64,000 nucleotides of DNA, from assembly GCA_035610365.1 (NCBI GenBank), contig CM069433.1, forward strand, positions 166,300,882 through 166,364,881. The letters are read 5' to 3'. Shown one piece after another: positions 34,790 through 47,103 of the stretch (its first letter is position 1; every line of letters starts with the position of its first letter). The stretch comes from Aquatica leii (lineage: Eukaryota; Arthropoda; Insecta; Coleoptera; Lampyridae). The notes beneath the pieces were generated by a model, which saw nothing but the letters and a program-made list of their open reading frames with translations, made no database searches and was not told the DNA's origin. The translations under genes and the position numbers were made by a program.

Positions 34790-36480
34790 GTAGAGCAATT
34801 ATTAAAAAATACCGACAACTATCTGCTATTAGGACAAATATAGTCTCTATTTTCTTTAAGAGTTCATAAAAGTAATAAACCACTAGCTTATGTAAAGCAA
34901 TCAAAAATTCATTCAGGCTCGAGTGGCAAGTTTTTATGAAGAAAATAGTAAAATAATTCCTGATAAAAAAGCTTCTATAAAAATAAATGGTAAACAAGTA
35001 ACAAAGCGTTATATGAATGCTACGATTAAAGATTTACATTCTAAATTTTGTTCCCAAAATACGTACCGTGTTAACTACTCGACTTTTGCAAGATTACGCC
35101 CAAAGTATTGTATTGAACCAAAAGTTACTAATCGAAATACGTGTGCGTGCTTCACTCATGAAAATTTTTCTTTGTTGATACACGTTTTTCACAGTCATAA
35201 GTTATTGAACAAAAATACGTCATATAAAATTTTTGAACAGTTTTTTGTGTGACAGTAATTCGGAACTATGTCTTTTAAGAGCGTGTGAGATGTGTAAGTT
35301 AAAAAAATTGGAATTTAATTTAAAAGATACAAATTTTGTTGATAAAATATCTTACATGAAATGGGAAATGTCTTCAAAACAAAAAATTAATGAAAAAACA
35401 AAAAAAAACAATGATTGTTAAAATTACTTCAAAAAAAAAGAATGTCATGTACGATATGACAAGCAATTCACCATTTTAATCATAAACTAGATTTGTTTAT
35501 AATCCATGAATACAAAATTACTCATCAAAATAACTCTATGAAAAAACTTACTCACTTTCTACAAAGGAATGAGTTAGGACTCCTCATTGACTTCAGTGAA
35601 AATTATTCTTGTAAGTATGGAACGAAAGTTCAGTCAGTATACTTTGGGTAGTAGAGTTCAATGTACTTTTCATACTGGCATGGTCTACTCTTCAAAATCT
35701 TCCCAAGGCTTTGCTACTTTATCAAAATGACTCACACATGATCCTTCTGCTATTATTGTTCACATAAAAAAATACTTGACGTTTATCTAGCTACCAATCC
35801 CGAGATAAAAAAATTACACTTAATGAGCCATGGTCCAATGACGCAGTGCTGCAATAAAAAAAAAATGTTTTATCTCGTAACGCAGTACTTGCCTCAGTGC
35901 TATTCTCAATTAGAAGATATTACATATAACTTCAGTGAAGCTGGCTATGGAAAAAGTTCAACTGATGGGATTGGCGGCTACATAAAAAAATTACCTGATT
36001 ACCAAGTGAAATACGTCAAATTTTGATTCTTTGATGGCGATTTTGCGAGATTGTGTTAAATCTGTATATATTGATTGCGTTACAGCAGACGAAATATTAA
36101 ACATTGATTCAATGTTACCAAACAATTTTAAACCTTTTGTCGGTACTATGAAAGTACATCAATATACGTGGAATAAACTACAACATAATTCTATTTTATT
36201 CAATTCATTGAGTTGTTTCTATTGTTCGAATGAAAATCCATGTATACATTTTGCTATGGGAAAAAGTGACTACTTTATGAATGATACAGCTGAAAAAATA
36301 AACAAAAGATTGCTATCAAAAAGAAAAAAATCAGATAATTCAACACCAAAATTAACTAAAAATTCAAAATACCTTGAAAACGATGTTGCTAAAGATAATT
36401 TAGAAAAAAATAAAACAATATCATTGCAAAGAAGTTTAAGAATAAAAAAAAACTTGATGAAAACCAAAAATTATATACTA
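34790..36480 (+). pseudogene. Transposon-associated insect protein, long decayed copy
   Basis: This is a mosaic of frames in the order of one family. 34923-35252 reads VASFYEENSKIIPDKKASIK ... RPKYCIEPKV and NTCACFTHENFSLLI. 35,233 on reads LCLLRACEMCKL. Near 35,500 comes LIDFSENYSCKYGTKVQSVYFG, and 35,823-36,026 has KKMFYLVTQYLPQ and ITYNFSEAGYGKSSTDGIGG. 36,031 on reads PFVGTMKVHQYTW and NPCIHFAMGKSDY. The conserved CxCxxHxN and Cys-pair motifs and NYSEAGHGKS-DG-IGG match, from memory, a multicopy uncharacterised protein of aphids, other insects and cnidarians that behaves like a transposon gene. Its ends were not found. It is broken in several places; an ATG-initiated full ORF is absent. 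Confidence 0.55.
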
Positions 36481-36559
36481 ATTAATCGAATATTGATTAG
36501 TTTATTCATTTATTTAATTATATTAATTTACTTAATGTTAATTAATTAAATGAATTAAT

Positions 36560-38375
36560 TTATTTTTTGTTAAATTCTATAAATTAGATTATAGTTTCCA
36601 TAAGTTATAAAGTTAATTGTTATCATTGTCATTAATCATCATTAATGTGTTCAATAATAATTATAAAAGAGTTTAAAAAATGTTATTACAGAATTTATGA
36701 ACAAATTCAATAATTATCTTAATGAATTTCTACAAAATTTATTTTTTGTCAGCACCGTGGATAAATGAGTCACTACCGTGGAACGGAAAGATTTTTGTTT
36801 CTACAGTAAAATAGATGAATAATATGCATAAAAAAAATTTAAAAGTTAAATTTCAAAATCTTAAAAGTTTTAATCAAAAAAGTCACAATTAGAACGAATT
36901 CACCCATATATCGGTTATACCTTATGAAATCAAGGAAAAAAATTATTGACAATTTCTTACATTGGAAATCACACGTAACTAGTATTTTAACAATAGTTTC
37001 ATTCATTGGTTAATGCGTTATTGTATTCACATAGAAAAAAGTGAAACAAGGTAATCTGCAATGTTGATTATTGTACTTGTTTCTCTTATTAATTTTTTTT
37101 AAAGCTTTTTTTATTTTCATAAAAGATACAGTAAAACCTGTCAATGCGGACCCGTTGTAAAACGGCAACCACATAACAGTTTTTTATTCGTTTAGGCGAG
37201 TATACGGACGAATAATTTCTTCGTTATTAGAAAAAAAAGTAAAAATTTATACATATTTTGATTCTGAAATAAAAATGAATCAAATGCTAATAGTTTTTGT
37301 GATTCTATAAATTACTTAAAACACATTCAATTCAAAAAAAGTAAGAGCAATTTTTAATTTAAGAAACGAGTTAGAAAAACTAACCGCAAACGACAATTAC
37401 CATTTTTTTAAAACACATTTAAAAATGCATAACATTTATTTATGTATTTATTAAACAAAGTTTTACTGTTTTATTTTGAAAAGTGTTCATGTTACAAGAA
37501 ATTGTTTCATAATAACAACTCTTGCATCCTTGCATAAAGCGGACAATTTACCTAGTCCTGGCAAATTTTAACATATTTCACTGTGTTTACATAGCAAACA
37601 ATTAAAACATTTACGTTGTTACCTTTACTAAAATACTATTACGAAAAAATTTTATGTTGTAAAAATAATATATTTAAATACAGTTTGCCATGTACAAGAA
37701 ATTACAACTAGACTTCTAATTAAACTAACAGCAATGCAAAATAAATGTTAAACACAATGAATAGCTTTATAACATACTATAAAAATTTAAAGTCCTATAT
37801 AAATTAATTCGTAATATTGGCAACTTTGTTAAGAAAGTATTCAAATATTAGCATAATTATAGGAAACGATTGAAATTTTGTTAGCAACATTTTACAATAC
37901 ACTGCACAGTAACGTAACAAACTGGTTCAGTACAGAACTGTACTTTAGTGCGCAGTTCAAATCTATGGGTCGCATATTCTTGTAAGGTTGACTATCTTTA
38001 AGAATATTTCATTCAACCTTTCAATACCCATAGATTTAGCCTATACCATATAGAATACTACCATCGATAAGTTCATAATATTAAATCTATACTTTATTTT
38101 TATGGGCATGTTATAATTATGTTGTATGTATCAAGTTTTAATGTGTTACATCTAAAGCCACTTTTTTTATTTTTATTAAAAAAAAATTACGGTTCGACCA
38201 TGAAATAAAAATGAGCTATATCTGAGTAAATTCCTTTGCTTTATTATAAGCAAAAACTTTTTACAAATGCAATAAGGTTAAAATCAAAAAAGAAATTTAT
38301 TTGTTTAAACATTAAAAACTTTGTTCAGTAGACCTTGAAACCTAAAATTCTGTGTGAAAAAAAAATTTATTAAAG
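36560..38375. other. A+T-rich stretch, no recognised gene
   Basis: No coding motif or clear repeat. A CACTACCGTGGAACGG segment near 36,765 could be a terminal motif of the preceding element, but no inverted partner was seen. Confidence 0.45.
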
Positions 38376-38379
38376 TCCT

Positions 38380-38705
38380 AAAAAAATTTTGAGAATTAAA
38401 AATTTGAATGGTTTTAACGAACAGTTTTGTGTAAACAGTTACAATCGTAGTTCGTTTCTTCTCAAATCAAATGGTCCAAACCGCATTGCTCTAAGTGCGA
38501 TCATTCACGAGATATTCAAAATGGCATAAGATGTTGCAAAAACAGTTTTTTGGATTATCTGGAAAACCAACTATAAAGAAGGCTTATTAAACTAACCTTT
38601 ATTTTTACTGAGAAATACTAAAATTTGATTTGATAAAACTTATTTTTCGATACTTTTATTGATAAGGGAGCTATCGAGGAAGTACGCTTAATAGAACACC
38701 TTGTA
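38380..38705 (-). mobile_element. Inverted end fragment of the same mariner-like family as at 0.7 kb
   Basis: Read on the minus strand it starts AGGTGTTCTATTAAGCGTAC and continues TCGATAGCTCCCTTATCAATA. This corresponds to the left end of the 696-2571 element (GGGTGTCCCACTAAAACGTA ... TCGATAGCTCCCTTATTAATA). Similarity runs on through the subterminal region, including GAATGATCGCACTTAGAGCA and ATTTGATTTGAGAAGAAACG, to about 38,380. The transposase is missing, so this is a truncated end or a non-autonomous derivative. Confidence 0.8.
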
Positions 38706-38944
38706 TATTCAATTATTTAATTTTATTTTTCTTTTTACAAAGAGGAAATCCATGAGACAAACAAATACAAACTAAACGTGTTTATACCTCCCGAACCTAT
38801 TGATGCGTTCCCGAAATGTTTCTTACATTTGAAAAAATTGTCAATAGAGACGGAATCTTCAAGTTCCGGATAAGGTAATAATATAAAAGGTAAGTAGTAG
38901 TGACAAGAAGTGTTCAGAAGACTTTATCGGCCTAAATAAATTAC

Positions 38945-39060
38945 GAAGCGTTGAACGCGCGTGCCAAGTGTAAATAAATAGTGTAGATCAATAAAAATAA
39001 ATTGTATTCGCGAACCATTTTTATAAATTAACGGTTATAGTCATAAATAAATTACTTGTA
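38945..39060 (+). repeat. Dispersed repeat, copy 2 (AACGCGCGTG...TAAATAAATAG)
   Basis: This matches 21,240-21,345: AACGCGCGTGCCAAGTGTAA then ATAAATAGTGTAGAT, followed by related sequence. The repeat in copy 1 follows a LINE tail; here no coding part precedes it. Confidence 0.6.
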
Positions 39061-39064
39061 AGTT

Positions 39065-39670
39065 GTGTTTCTTAAATATTCTTATATATTGAAAAAATAG
39101 TCAATTGAATAAAATAACAAAAAGCGTAATTTTTTAAAGTATAAAAGTTGAAGTTTTTTTTATTACGAACATTTAAAAAACATGGAATAGTTTTGACTAG
39201 ACCAGAGATAAAAATATAGCGCTCCTCCACTAAAAAGAAAATATATTGAAGAAATCGATCTTTAGCTTGTCTGAATCGATCGTTTAGACTTGGATTCAAA
39301 TCGATCTTTTTTAGGAAGAATCTCTATCACTATCCCGATAGCCGATACTGAGTAAAGAAAGTTATAATTTTACAACTTTTATGAGATAAAGACAAAAAAT
39401 ATGTCTTTTTATTGAAATAGATAATTTGAAGGCGTTTTTTATTACGAAATTTCGTGGAATAATTATTTTCGAGTACCAGATATTTTAGGAAAATATTGCT
39501 TCGTAAAAACTATTGTTTGTTTATTTGTATTATCTGCAATATCTCATCAACTTATTTGTCAAGTTATTTGATTTCAACTGTTTTTTTGATTAATTTTGTT
39601 GTTTCTCCGATTAGAAAAATTTGACCCAATATCTAATCAAAATCGAAATAAGTTCAAATCTTTATGGTAT
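39065..39670. other. A+T-rich stretch, no recognised gene
   Basis: Only short frames are present. ATCGATC-type motifs near 39,255-39,310 echo those near 34,150-34,195, but no defined repeat was delimited. Confidence 0.4.
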
Positions 39671-39673
39671 CTG

Positions 39674-41131
39674 TGTTACGGACGAAATTTTCATTGCGTA
39701 CGCCTAAGTATTTTGACGTGAAATTAGCTTACGGTTTGGACGCCCCCTACCGATCTTTTACGCGTGACTGTGATTTACGACGAATTCTTTAACTTGGAAA
39801 CTGCATAAAATGGCCGGTGGGCTGGCAAGTAAAATTTTCTAAAACCATCCACCGTAATGGGGACCAATTTATAAGGGTATTACGCTTATAATACATTTGA
39901 GTCGTCACCGGCCGTTCCGCCACGTGCGGGTATTTGTTCCTAATCGTTAACTATTGATGAAGAATCAATTTCGAATAATAATTTTGTCGGATGAATATAA
40001 TCTGAGGCATACGACATATGGCAAAAATTTAATGTACCGAAGCTAACTACAATTGTCGAGATTCTACTCAGGCGGCAGATACCTGCGTAACCACCGTTTT
40101 CGTCGGGGTATAACAGCACACGACGACCGGGTTCGGCCTTATGTACTTGTGTTAAATATAACTAATCATTTTGTAGATTTCTCTTTCGTGAGGAATTAGT
40201 TTGACACGACTTGCTATTTAAGAGTGTTTATAGGATTTCGTGCCGAGGAAAGCGCTTTCTTCGCACAAGTGGAAGTTCCTGTGTTAGTGGTAAGTGTTTT
40301 ATTGAATCTTATTCGTTGTCAGAAATGGTCACTCACGAAACTTTTGCTAATAGTAATTCCGTAATGATTAACGTAATTGTATTACCATTTAATTAGTAAG
40401 TTTGCTTATTTTGTGTTACGTATGCTGTGTACTACCCATAATTATTATGATAATTTAATATTAATGCCGTAATTGCTATCACTGTTTTATTATCAGTAAG
40501 GTAGTATTATTACTTCTTTTGTACGTTTCGTATACGGTGTCTCACCGATAACTGTTAGGATAGGTTAATGTTAATGCTATAATCATTATCACTGTTTTAT
40601 TGTCAGTAATGCCATATTACTAATTATTTTGTGGATTCCGCATGCTGTATACAAACGATATTTACTACGAACTATTCTTCGCTATTTATTTCTCTGTACT
40701 TTATTGATGTGATGTGTGCTGCCGATACTACAGGCATTTATGTAGAAAATTTGATGTAATCCTTAATCAAAGTTTCCTCTACTTATTAATGCAAATTGTT
40801 AATCATTTTAGAAGTTAAGGTTGGCACATTTAGTGCACATTTGTCAATTTACGGCGCTACTAAAGCAAACTGTGATAGGTATTAATTCAACCTGGAAACC
40901 ATTAAAGTTCATATCTTCTATTATTATTCAACGTTAAGCCATTAAATCGATTATACTTGTTAATCTTTCTTTTTATCTTTCCTGCTCCTGTGATTATCGT
41001 TACCTATTAATTACTTTTGACTACTCGAACAGCCGAGTATAAGGATTACGAACCTAACATCGTGTTACAAGTGTGAACCGTTCTGTCCTGAGCAAGATAG
41101 AAAAATTACTTTGGGATCCGCTCTGGCGCCC
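39674..41131 (+). mobile_element. LTR-retrotransposon fossil: LTR-like unit plus primer-site-like motif
   Basis: A relatively G+C-rich block starts TGTTACGGACG and ends near GTTACA at 41,069, about 1.4 kb. After a short leader comes TGGCGCCC (41,124-41,131), the sequence used by many gypsy-like and retroviral elements as a tRNA primer site. A similar arrangement occurs at 53.5-55.2 kb. No internal coding region follows, so this looks like a solo or truncated LTR. Family: LTR retrotransposon, gypsy-like by primer site only. It is an old fossil. Confidence 0.45.
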
Positions 41132-41134
41132 TTA

Positions 41135-41578
41135 AACATATTTACTGTTTCTGTGAACCCCCCTACTCCCGACTATTGTGAGTTGGCCGTGCAGGTTCGT
41201 AAAATACCAAAAGCTTGTAACATCTGTGTAAATTGTAATACACCGAGTTTTTTGTAATTTCATTATAAACGAGGATATTGCAAAAGAAGAACACGTTTTT
41301 AATGATTGCCTCAGTTTTTGTAGTTTTTCGTTGTAGTTTGCCGCAAAAGTAATGTCAATAGAAAGCATAAAACGTTATATTGTAATTATAGATAAACGAA
41401 TTTGTGTGTACAGACTGATGGGCGAGTGCACACGGCATTTGTTGCTGTAATTAATTATAATCTCAAAAGTGCCGCCGTGGAATGATTCGAAAATAGCGAA
41501 ACAAAAAACAAAGAAGTCGATATATAGTTGCTATAGAATTGTTAAAACCAGATATAGTTACCTTGAATTCTAGTGAAC
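41135..41578. other. Short gene-free stretch
   Basis: No recognisable coding region lies between the LTR-like fossil and the Penelope-like deletion derivative. The minus frame 41,132-41,368 has no family motif. Confidence 0.45.
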
Positions 41579-41590
41579 AACAACAAATCT

Positions 41591-42205
41591 ATACTAAGAT
41601 AAGAATGTCTTCCGGTTTTGGACCGTGTCATTGTTGTTGTAACCAAAGTTGCTAACGTTTCGCCCACTTTCGTAAGGGGCTTTATCAAGGCGTGAAATCT
41701 AACTTAGAACTTTTGAAACGTTAGGTTATTAACTTGTGAAACAAGCCATAATCCAAACTCTGAAAAGGTAAGAAAGAAAACGATAACTTGAAAAAGCAAA
41801 CGAAAATCTAACAAAGAACCAGAAATCATTAAACACCCCAATAACTTCAATCGCGATCATGGTTTTGAGCTATCCCTTCTCTGGTTCCCCGTTATTAGTC
41901 ATTTATTGAAAACACGCCCCTTATCAACCTTTCTTCTTAGTCACTTCTACGGAGTTTACAATTTGGCTTGGTTCACAAGTTGATTACCTAACTCGGTAGT
42001 GGTTCTTTGTTAGATTTTTGTTTGCTTTTTCAAGTAATCGTTTTCTTTCTTCTTGAGAAGTTCTTAGTTAGATATCGGTTGCTTGTTGCTTGCGAAAGTG
42101 GGCAAAACGTTGGCAACTTCGGTTACAACAATGACACGGTCCAAACCCGGAAGACATTCTTACCTTAGTATACATTCCGGCCGTGGAAGCCTTCGCTATT
42201 ACATT
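41591..42205. mobile_element. Penelope-like element, internally deleted copy with 12-bp target duplications
   Basis: Inverted terminal repeats share ATGTCTTCCGG, AACGTTTCGCCCACTTTCGT (left, minus sense) and their complements at the right. They enclose a small piece of the element's 3' coding end, including the ATCATTAAACACCCCAATAA segment. The copy ends in CCGGCCGTGGAAGCCTTCGC. Perfect 12-bp direct repeats AACAACAAATCT lie at 41,579-41,590 and 42,206-42,217. The family is the same as the 46.15-49.89 kb element. It has no usable ORF; movement would have needed proteins from another copy. Confidence 0.85.
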
Positions 42206-42328
42206 AACAACAAATCTGAATCTAGCCTAAACTCTAAAAGTCTAATCAACAAATTTCATTTTTTTTAGTTCGGGTTTTCATTTTCCGAATCTTATGATCA
42301 AAGTGCATTCGATGCGTAATTGCATCTA

Positions 42329-43020
42329 GACACTTTTTGAAAAAATCCAAGCTCCGCTCAAAAAATTACAAAAGTTATAAACAATTTAATAAAAACAAGG
42401 GGTTTTCTTTTTTGGTAATATCTCAGAAACTATTAGAGATATTAAAAATTAAAATAAAACATTTTTTTAAAGAGCAGGATTATTAAAAAAATCATATATC
42501 TTGTAGCTTTACTACCAATATTTATATTTGTACTTAAGCTGTAATAATAGGGCGATGTGGCATCCGCGTGTGTTTGTCAGTTGGCTCACTTTTACAAAGA
42601 AAAATTTAACTCATTAAATGTGAATAAATATTAAGAAACGAAAAAATTCTAGTAATTGGGGAAACAATTTTTCCAGCAGATTATTCTTTATTGAGGCGTT
42701 TAAATAAGATCTGAATTGTTTTGTTTCTTTATTTTCATATATAATTGGTTAAAACAAATATTTTTGTAAAAATGAGCAAATATCGATCAACACGCGCAGA
42801 TGTCACGTCACCCGTTTTTAGCCCTATTTTTGTCACTTAATTTAAATTATAGATATTGGTGGTACAGTTCCGGAAGGTAAACCTTTTTTTAGAAAATTTC
42901 TTGCTCTTTTAGAATGTTTTTAATTTTAGATATCTTTCTAAGATATTTCCAAAAAAACAAAACCTCTTTTTTACTAAATCGTTTATAACATTTTTGAACG
43001 GGACTTTTTTAAAAAGACTA
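42329..43020. repeat. Foldback element of about 690 bp
   Basis: Two arms of roughly 320 bp are imperfect inverted repeats meeting near 42,680, where GGAAACAATTTTTCC is itself palindromic. The left arm contains AAGTTATAAACAATTTAATA, TGGTAATATCTCAGAAACTA, ATTAGAGATATTAAAAATTA and GGCATCCGCGTGTG. The right arm read on the minus strand contains ATGTTATAAACGATTTAGTA, TGGAAATATCTTAGAAAGAT, ATCTAAAATTAAAAACA and GACATCTGCGCGTG. No ORF is present. It is probably a foldback MITE; the superfamily is unknown because no target duplication was identified. Confidence 0.7.
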
Positions 43021-43024
43021 AAAT

Positions 43025-46000
43025 AAATAAACCACAAAGTAATCACACCAAAGGTTCGTTAGTATCGACTATAGGTAATAAAATAGCGTTATACGTCTTC
43101 CTGGTAATCAAAACAAATAACGCAGGTTTCTAACGAAGACCACATTTTTATTGTTGCCCAGCTATTTACTTATGAGTATTGAAAAGAAGAGAATCGTTTA
43201 AGCTCTGTCAATATACATTTTATTATTGAACGTATAAGCTTTCTACTAAAATAGAACTAATCACAGCAAATGTCAAACCGCAAATAAAATTGGGAGTGTC
43301 GGACACGAAAGCTAAATCGTATTAGCAGTAGCGCGCTCCTGCCAGTGCAGTAGAAGGATTTTGTAGAAATACGAAAAATGTGAAAAAAATAACAAAGAAA
43401 ATCTTTTTTTTAAGTTAAACGTAAGAACTGAATATTCCATAAATTTCAAATTTTATCAAGCACGTCCAAATTGTAGACTAAAATAAACTTTTTTTAAATT
43501 AAAATTTTAAGCAAATTTTTTTTTCTTTACGTGTTGACTGAACATGTAGATTTTAATGTATTCTCTTGCAATATGCAATTTGATATATGGAAATTATTAG
43601 ATTTTTATATTTAACAGTAAAAACACATAAGTCAATTAAAAATCACAAAAAATAGCGGTGTGTGTATTTTCAACACCATGTTATTTTTCGGGTATATAAA
43701 TAAACATTTTCTCAGCTTCAAAATGCTATCTTTAGGGCCGCGCGGTTCTATATGGCAACACAAATAGTGCTCACGGCCTCTATGTAGTTTGGAAACAGTT
43801 ATAACCGCACAAAAATAAGACTTTTTAATTGTTTTATTTTTTGTAAACCAGAAGTGCGTGCAAAAATTAAATCTTTGTAGATTTTGGTCTTTGAGTGATG
43901 CTTTTACCACTTGACGAAGTATCTACCAAAAATTGTAGAAATTATAGTTGCTTTACATACCATTGTGTTGAAAAAAAAATCGTTTATTTACCACAGATAG
44001 TTTAGCTTCCTATCTTTGTCACGTTTTTAAGTTTAGAAAAATAAGAAATTAATCAAAAAGAGGACAACAACTTTTTAAATTTGGTCTCAAGAATATCGAA
44101 GTGCATTAAACAAATGAAGTTGATCGTATCAGAATAGAGTAATAAGTGTAATTGCAATTGTGAAAAAAAATTTTTTATTGTACTTGAAAACTTTTAAAAA
44201 TGATGTAAACAATTTGGCTAGGTTTTTTTTTACTGCAGCAATAAACATTTTCACTTTTATTAATAATTCGAGAATGTTAGATAACTAAAAAAAAGGATTC
44301 AATTTTTCATATAAATTTCTGTTTTAGGATCTAAATGTTACTTTTAATGTACACAAAAAAAATAATAAAATATCCAACATCTGTTGCTGCTGTCTTTTTT
44401 TTTTGGTGTGATGTTTACCGGTATGTAAATGCTACGTCACTTTTTATATACATATATTTACGAAGCAATCATTTTCCGGTTATGTTGTAAAGTTGTTGAG
44501 AATCTTTACACATTAATTACACTGCTTGTCTATTTTCGGATATTTTTAAAGTTTCATATTGTGTGTTTATTTCTTGCAGTTAATTAATGGTTTAAATACA
44601 TTTGTATATGTTAGCTAAGTAATTGTATTTATGTTATTAATATAAAAATAATAAACATAATTCAATGGATTTTTCAATTTCAGTAATAGATAAAATGTGT
44701 AATAGTTGTTAAACTGTTAAACAATAAATTATTTTAGGACATCATTAAAAGTAACATTTTGTAATTATTATTCTAAATTAAAGTACATATACATGGGATG
44801 GTATATAAATATGCGTTTAGTAAAAAAAATACCAATTTAAGTGATTAAAATTAAAGTTTATTAAGTAAATGCTTTTTACTTATCAATAATCCATGACCAC
44901 GTAATTTTGTCAACACGTGATGAGCTCAAGTTTATGGTATGTGAGTTGCTTACAGAAACAGAATCATGTTTTTGCCAAACGAAATAAACTTATGGCCCTT
45001 AAAAAATGAAATTAATATGTGCTGACGTGATTTATTTGTAAAATGAAGCATGTTTTTTTTACAGTTTTAACTTATAAGAAAAATATTCTAAAGAATAAGA
45101 AAATTATTTGAAAATAATAAATTTTTAAGTATTTTTTTATTAACAAAATGGTATATTTTTTGATTAGAATTTTTTAAAATTAGACTAATTAGAGTGTTGT
45201 ATAATTCTTGATTAAGAGAACTAAGGATCTAAATATTGGATGCATGTGTACTAATGTGATATTTTCTTAGCAAATACGTCTTGATTTATAACTTGGTATG
45301 AGGCCAAAAGTTAAAACAGGAATGCTTTTTAAAACAGTAGCGATATAAAAATGCAGGTATCTAAAAATATCAAACTAGTTGCAACCAACAGCTGCGACCA
45401 ACAAAGCAAACAGATCTATAGAGCAGTAGAAATTTGTAATGGTGGTATAACTTTTATTTCTTATTCTAAAATTAGATTTTAACATAATAAATGTTTTAAA
45501 CGTATCTTTATAAAGCGCTTTGTCAAAAGTTTATATTTTGTTTGTCGATGTCTTTATGGCAGCACGTAAATATTTTACTAGTATTTAAATTGTTTTAAGA
45601 ATCTTTAAGTTCGGTAGTTAAGTTTTTTTTAAGTTTATTTATTTTACAGTAGTTTTACTTTACACAAACCAAAAATCTTACATTCTTGAAATTCTTTAAT
45701 AAAAAATAAATGTATCTGGTTACGTAGCAAAATATTCAAATTTTGAATTTTAATATATTTGTTGTCTTTTTGCAGCAATGGAAACATGTATGTAGCTACT
45801 ACATACGACAAGAAGATAAAAATATTAGTTTAAATAAATATGTACTTCATTCGTTCCATTAAATTATTTTCTATTAGTGTTTTCCTTCTTTCTCTCACTT
45901 TATGTGGTATTCTAGCTCTTTTTGTTTTTACAAGTACAAGCATATTTGAATTTTTGTATTGATAAAGCTCAAGAAAAATTGTTTTAGCAGTTACGTGCCT

Positions 46001-46136
46001 TAATGCAACTGAATAAGGCAACTTGAACAAATCGTTTAGTTATTACTAATTTTTATAGTATAAAACGGAAAATCAACAATAATCGATTAAACGATAAACT
46101 GTGCGAACCACGATTCGTTCACTGAAAAAAATTAAG
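43025..46136. other. A+T-rich stretch, no recognised gene
   Basis: Minus-strand frames at 43,632-43,910 and 45,830-46,030 have no recognisable motif. A local G+C-richer patch at 43,735-43,795 (CCGCGCGGTTCTATATGG) may belong to an unknown repeat. Confidence 0.45.
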
Positions 46137-46149
46137 TGCGTCAAAATGA

Positions 46150-47100
46150 ATGTCTTCCGGGTTTGGGCCGTGTCATAGTTGCAACCGAAGCTGCCAACGT
46201 TTCGCCCACTTTCGTAAGGGGCTTCATCAGGGCGTGAGATAAATCGCAAAACTCAAACAAGCAATCGAAATCTTACTAAGAACTTCTCAAAAGTTAGGTT
46301 ATCCACTTGTAAAACAAGCCATAACATAAACTATGAAAAGGTGAGAAAGAAAACGATAACCTGAAAAAGCAAACGAAAATCTAACAAAGAACCACTACCG
46401 AGTTAGGTAATAAACTTGTGAACCAAGCCAGATTCTAAACTCCGTAGAAGTGACTTAAGAAGAAATAGTCTCCGTATTTAAAGGAAAAGGATCGTCACGG
46501 ATGATTAAGCTCGACCCTGATTGGGTTACGGTTGCTAGGGGGCGTGTTTTTGATAAATGACTAATAACCGGGAACCAAAGACGGGATAGTTCGAAACCAT
46601 GATCGCGATTGAAGTTATTGGGGTGTTTGATGATTTCTATGCTTTCTCGCAATTTCCTGTTGAAAAAGAATGGAGATTTGGCAATCAACGAAACATTATC
46701 AAAATCTATCTTGTGACCTGTAGTAAAATGATGTTCAGCGACCGCAGACTTGGAAGTATACCTTTTCCTTATACAACGATCATGTTCTGAAATGCGAGTA
46801 ATGACGGAACGACCGGTTTCACCAATGTAGACTAAACCACAAGAACAAGGAATTTGGTATACACCTTGAGATGAAAGTGTAGGGAATTTGTCTTTGGGAG
46901 AAGGAAGAATCTGAGAGATTTTGCCTGTCGAGTTGAATATGGGTTTAATACCATTCTTACGAAGGAGTTTCCCTATTTGATCTGTAACCTTGTGAATGTA
47001 GGGTAAAAAGGCCAATTTCGGGTTGGATTTGGGAGTAGAAATGTCCTTAGGTAATCGAGTACGTGGATGTAAACGACGATTAATAACTCTATGAATATCT
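46150..47100 (-). repeat. Inverted 5' partial copy of the Penelope-like element
   Basis: This segment is the reverse complement of about 48,890-49,850. On the minus strand it encodes the last 186 residues of the main ORF, including GVYQIPCSCGLVYIGETGRS; only a few residues differ from the plus-strand copy (for example VTDQ versus VTDH). The junction with the forward copy at about 47,100 shares only a few bases (CGC), suggesting joining during insertion and not a host rearrangement. Confidence 0.9.
46200..46230 (-). ncRNA. Hammerhead-like core, inverted copy
   Basis: On the minus strand this copy reads CTGATGA, stem GCCC/GGGC and GAAA, matching the 3' copy at 49,763. The terminal repeats of the element face each other, so each strand carries one core. 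Confidence 0.5.
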
Positions 47101-47103
47101 CGC

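Noticed and set aside
43632-43910. 92-aa minus-strand frame
   Set aside because: No domain or family pattern; probably part of an unidentified repeat or random.
45830-46030. 66-aa basic minus-strand frame
   Set aside because: Not recognised, no splice or promoter context, and chance length in A+T-rich DNA.
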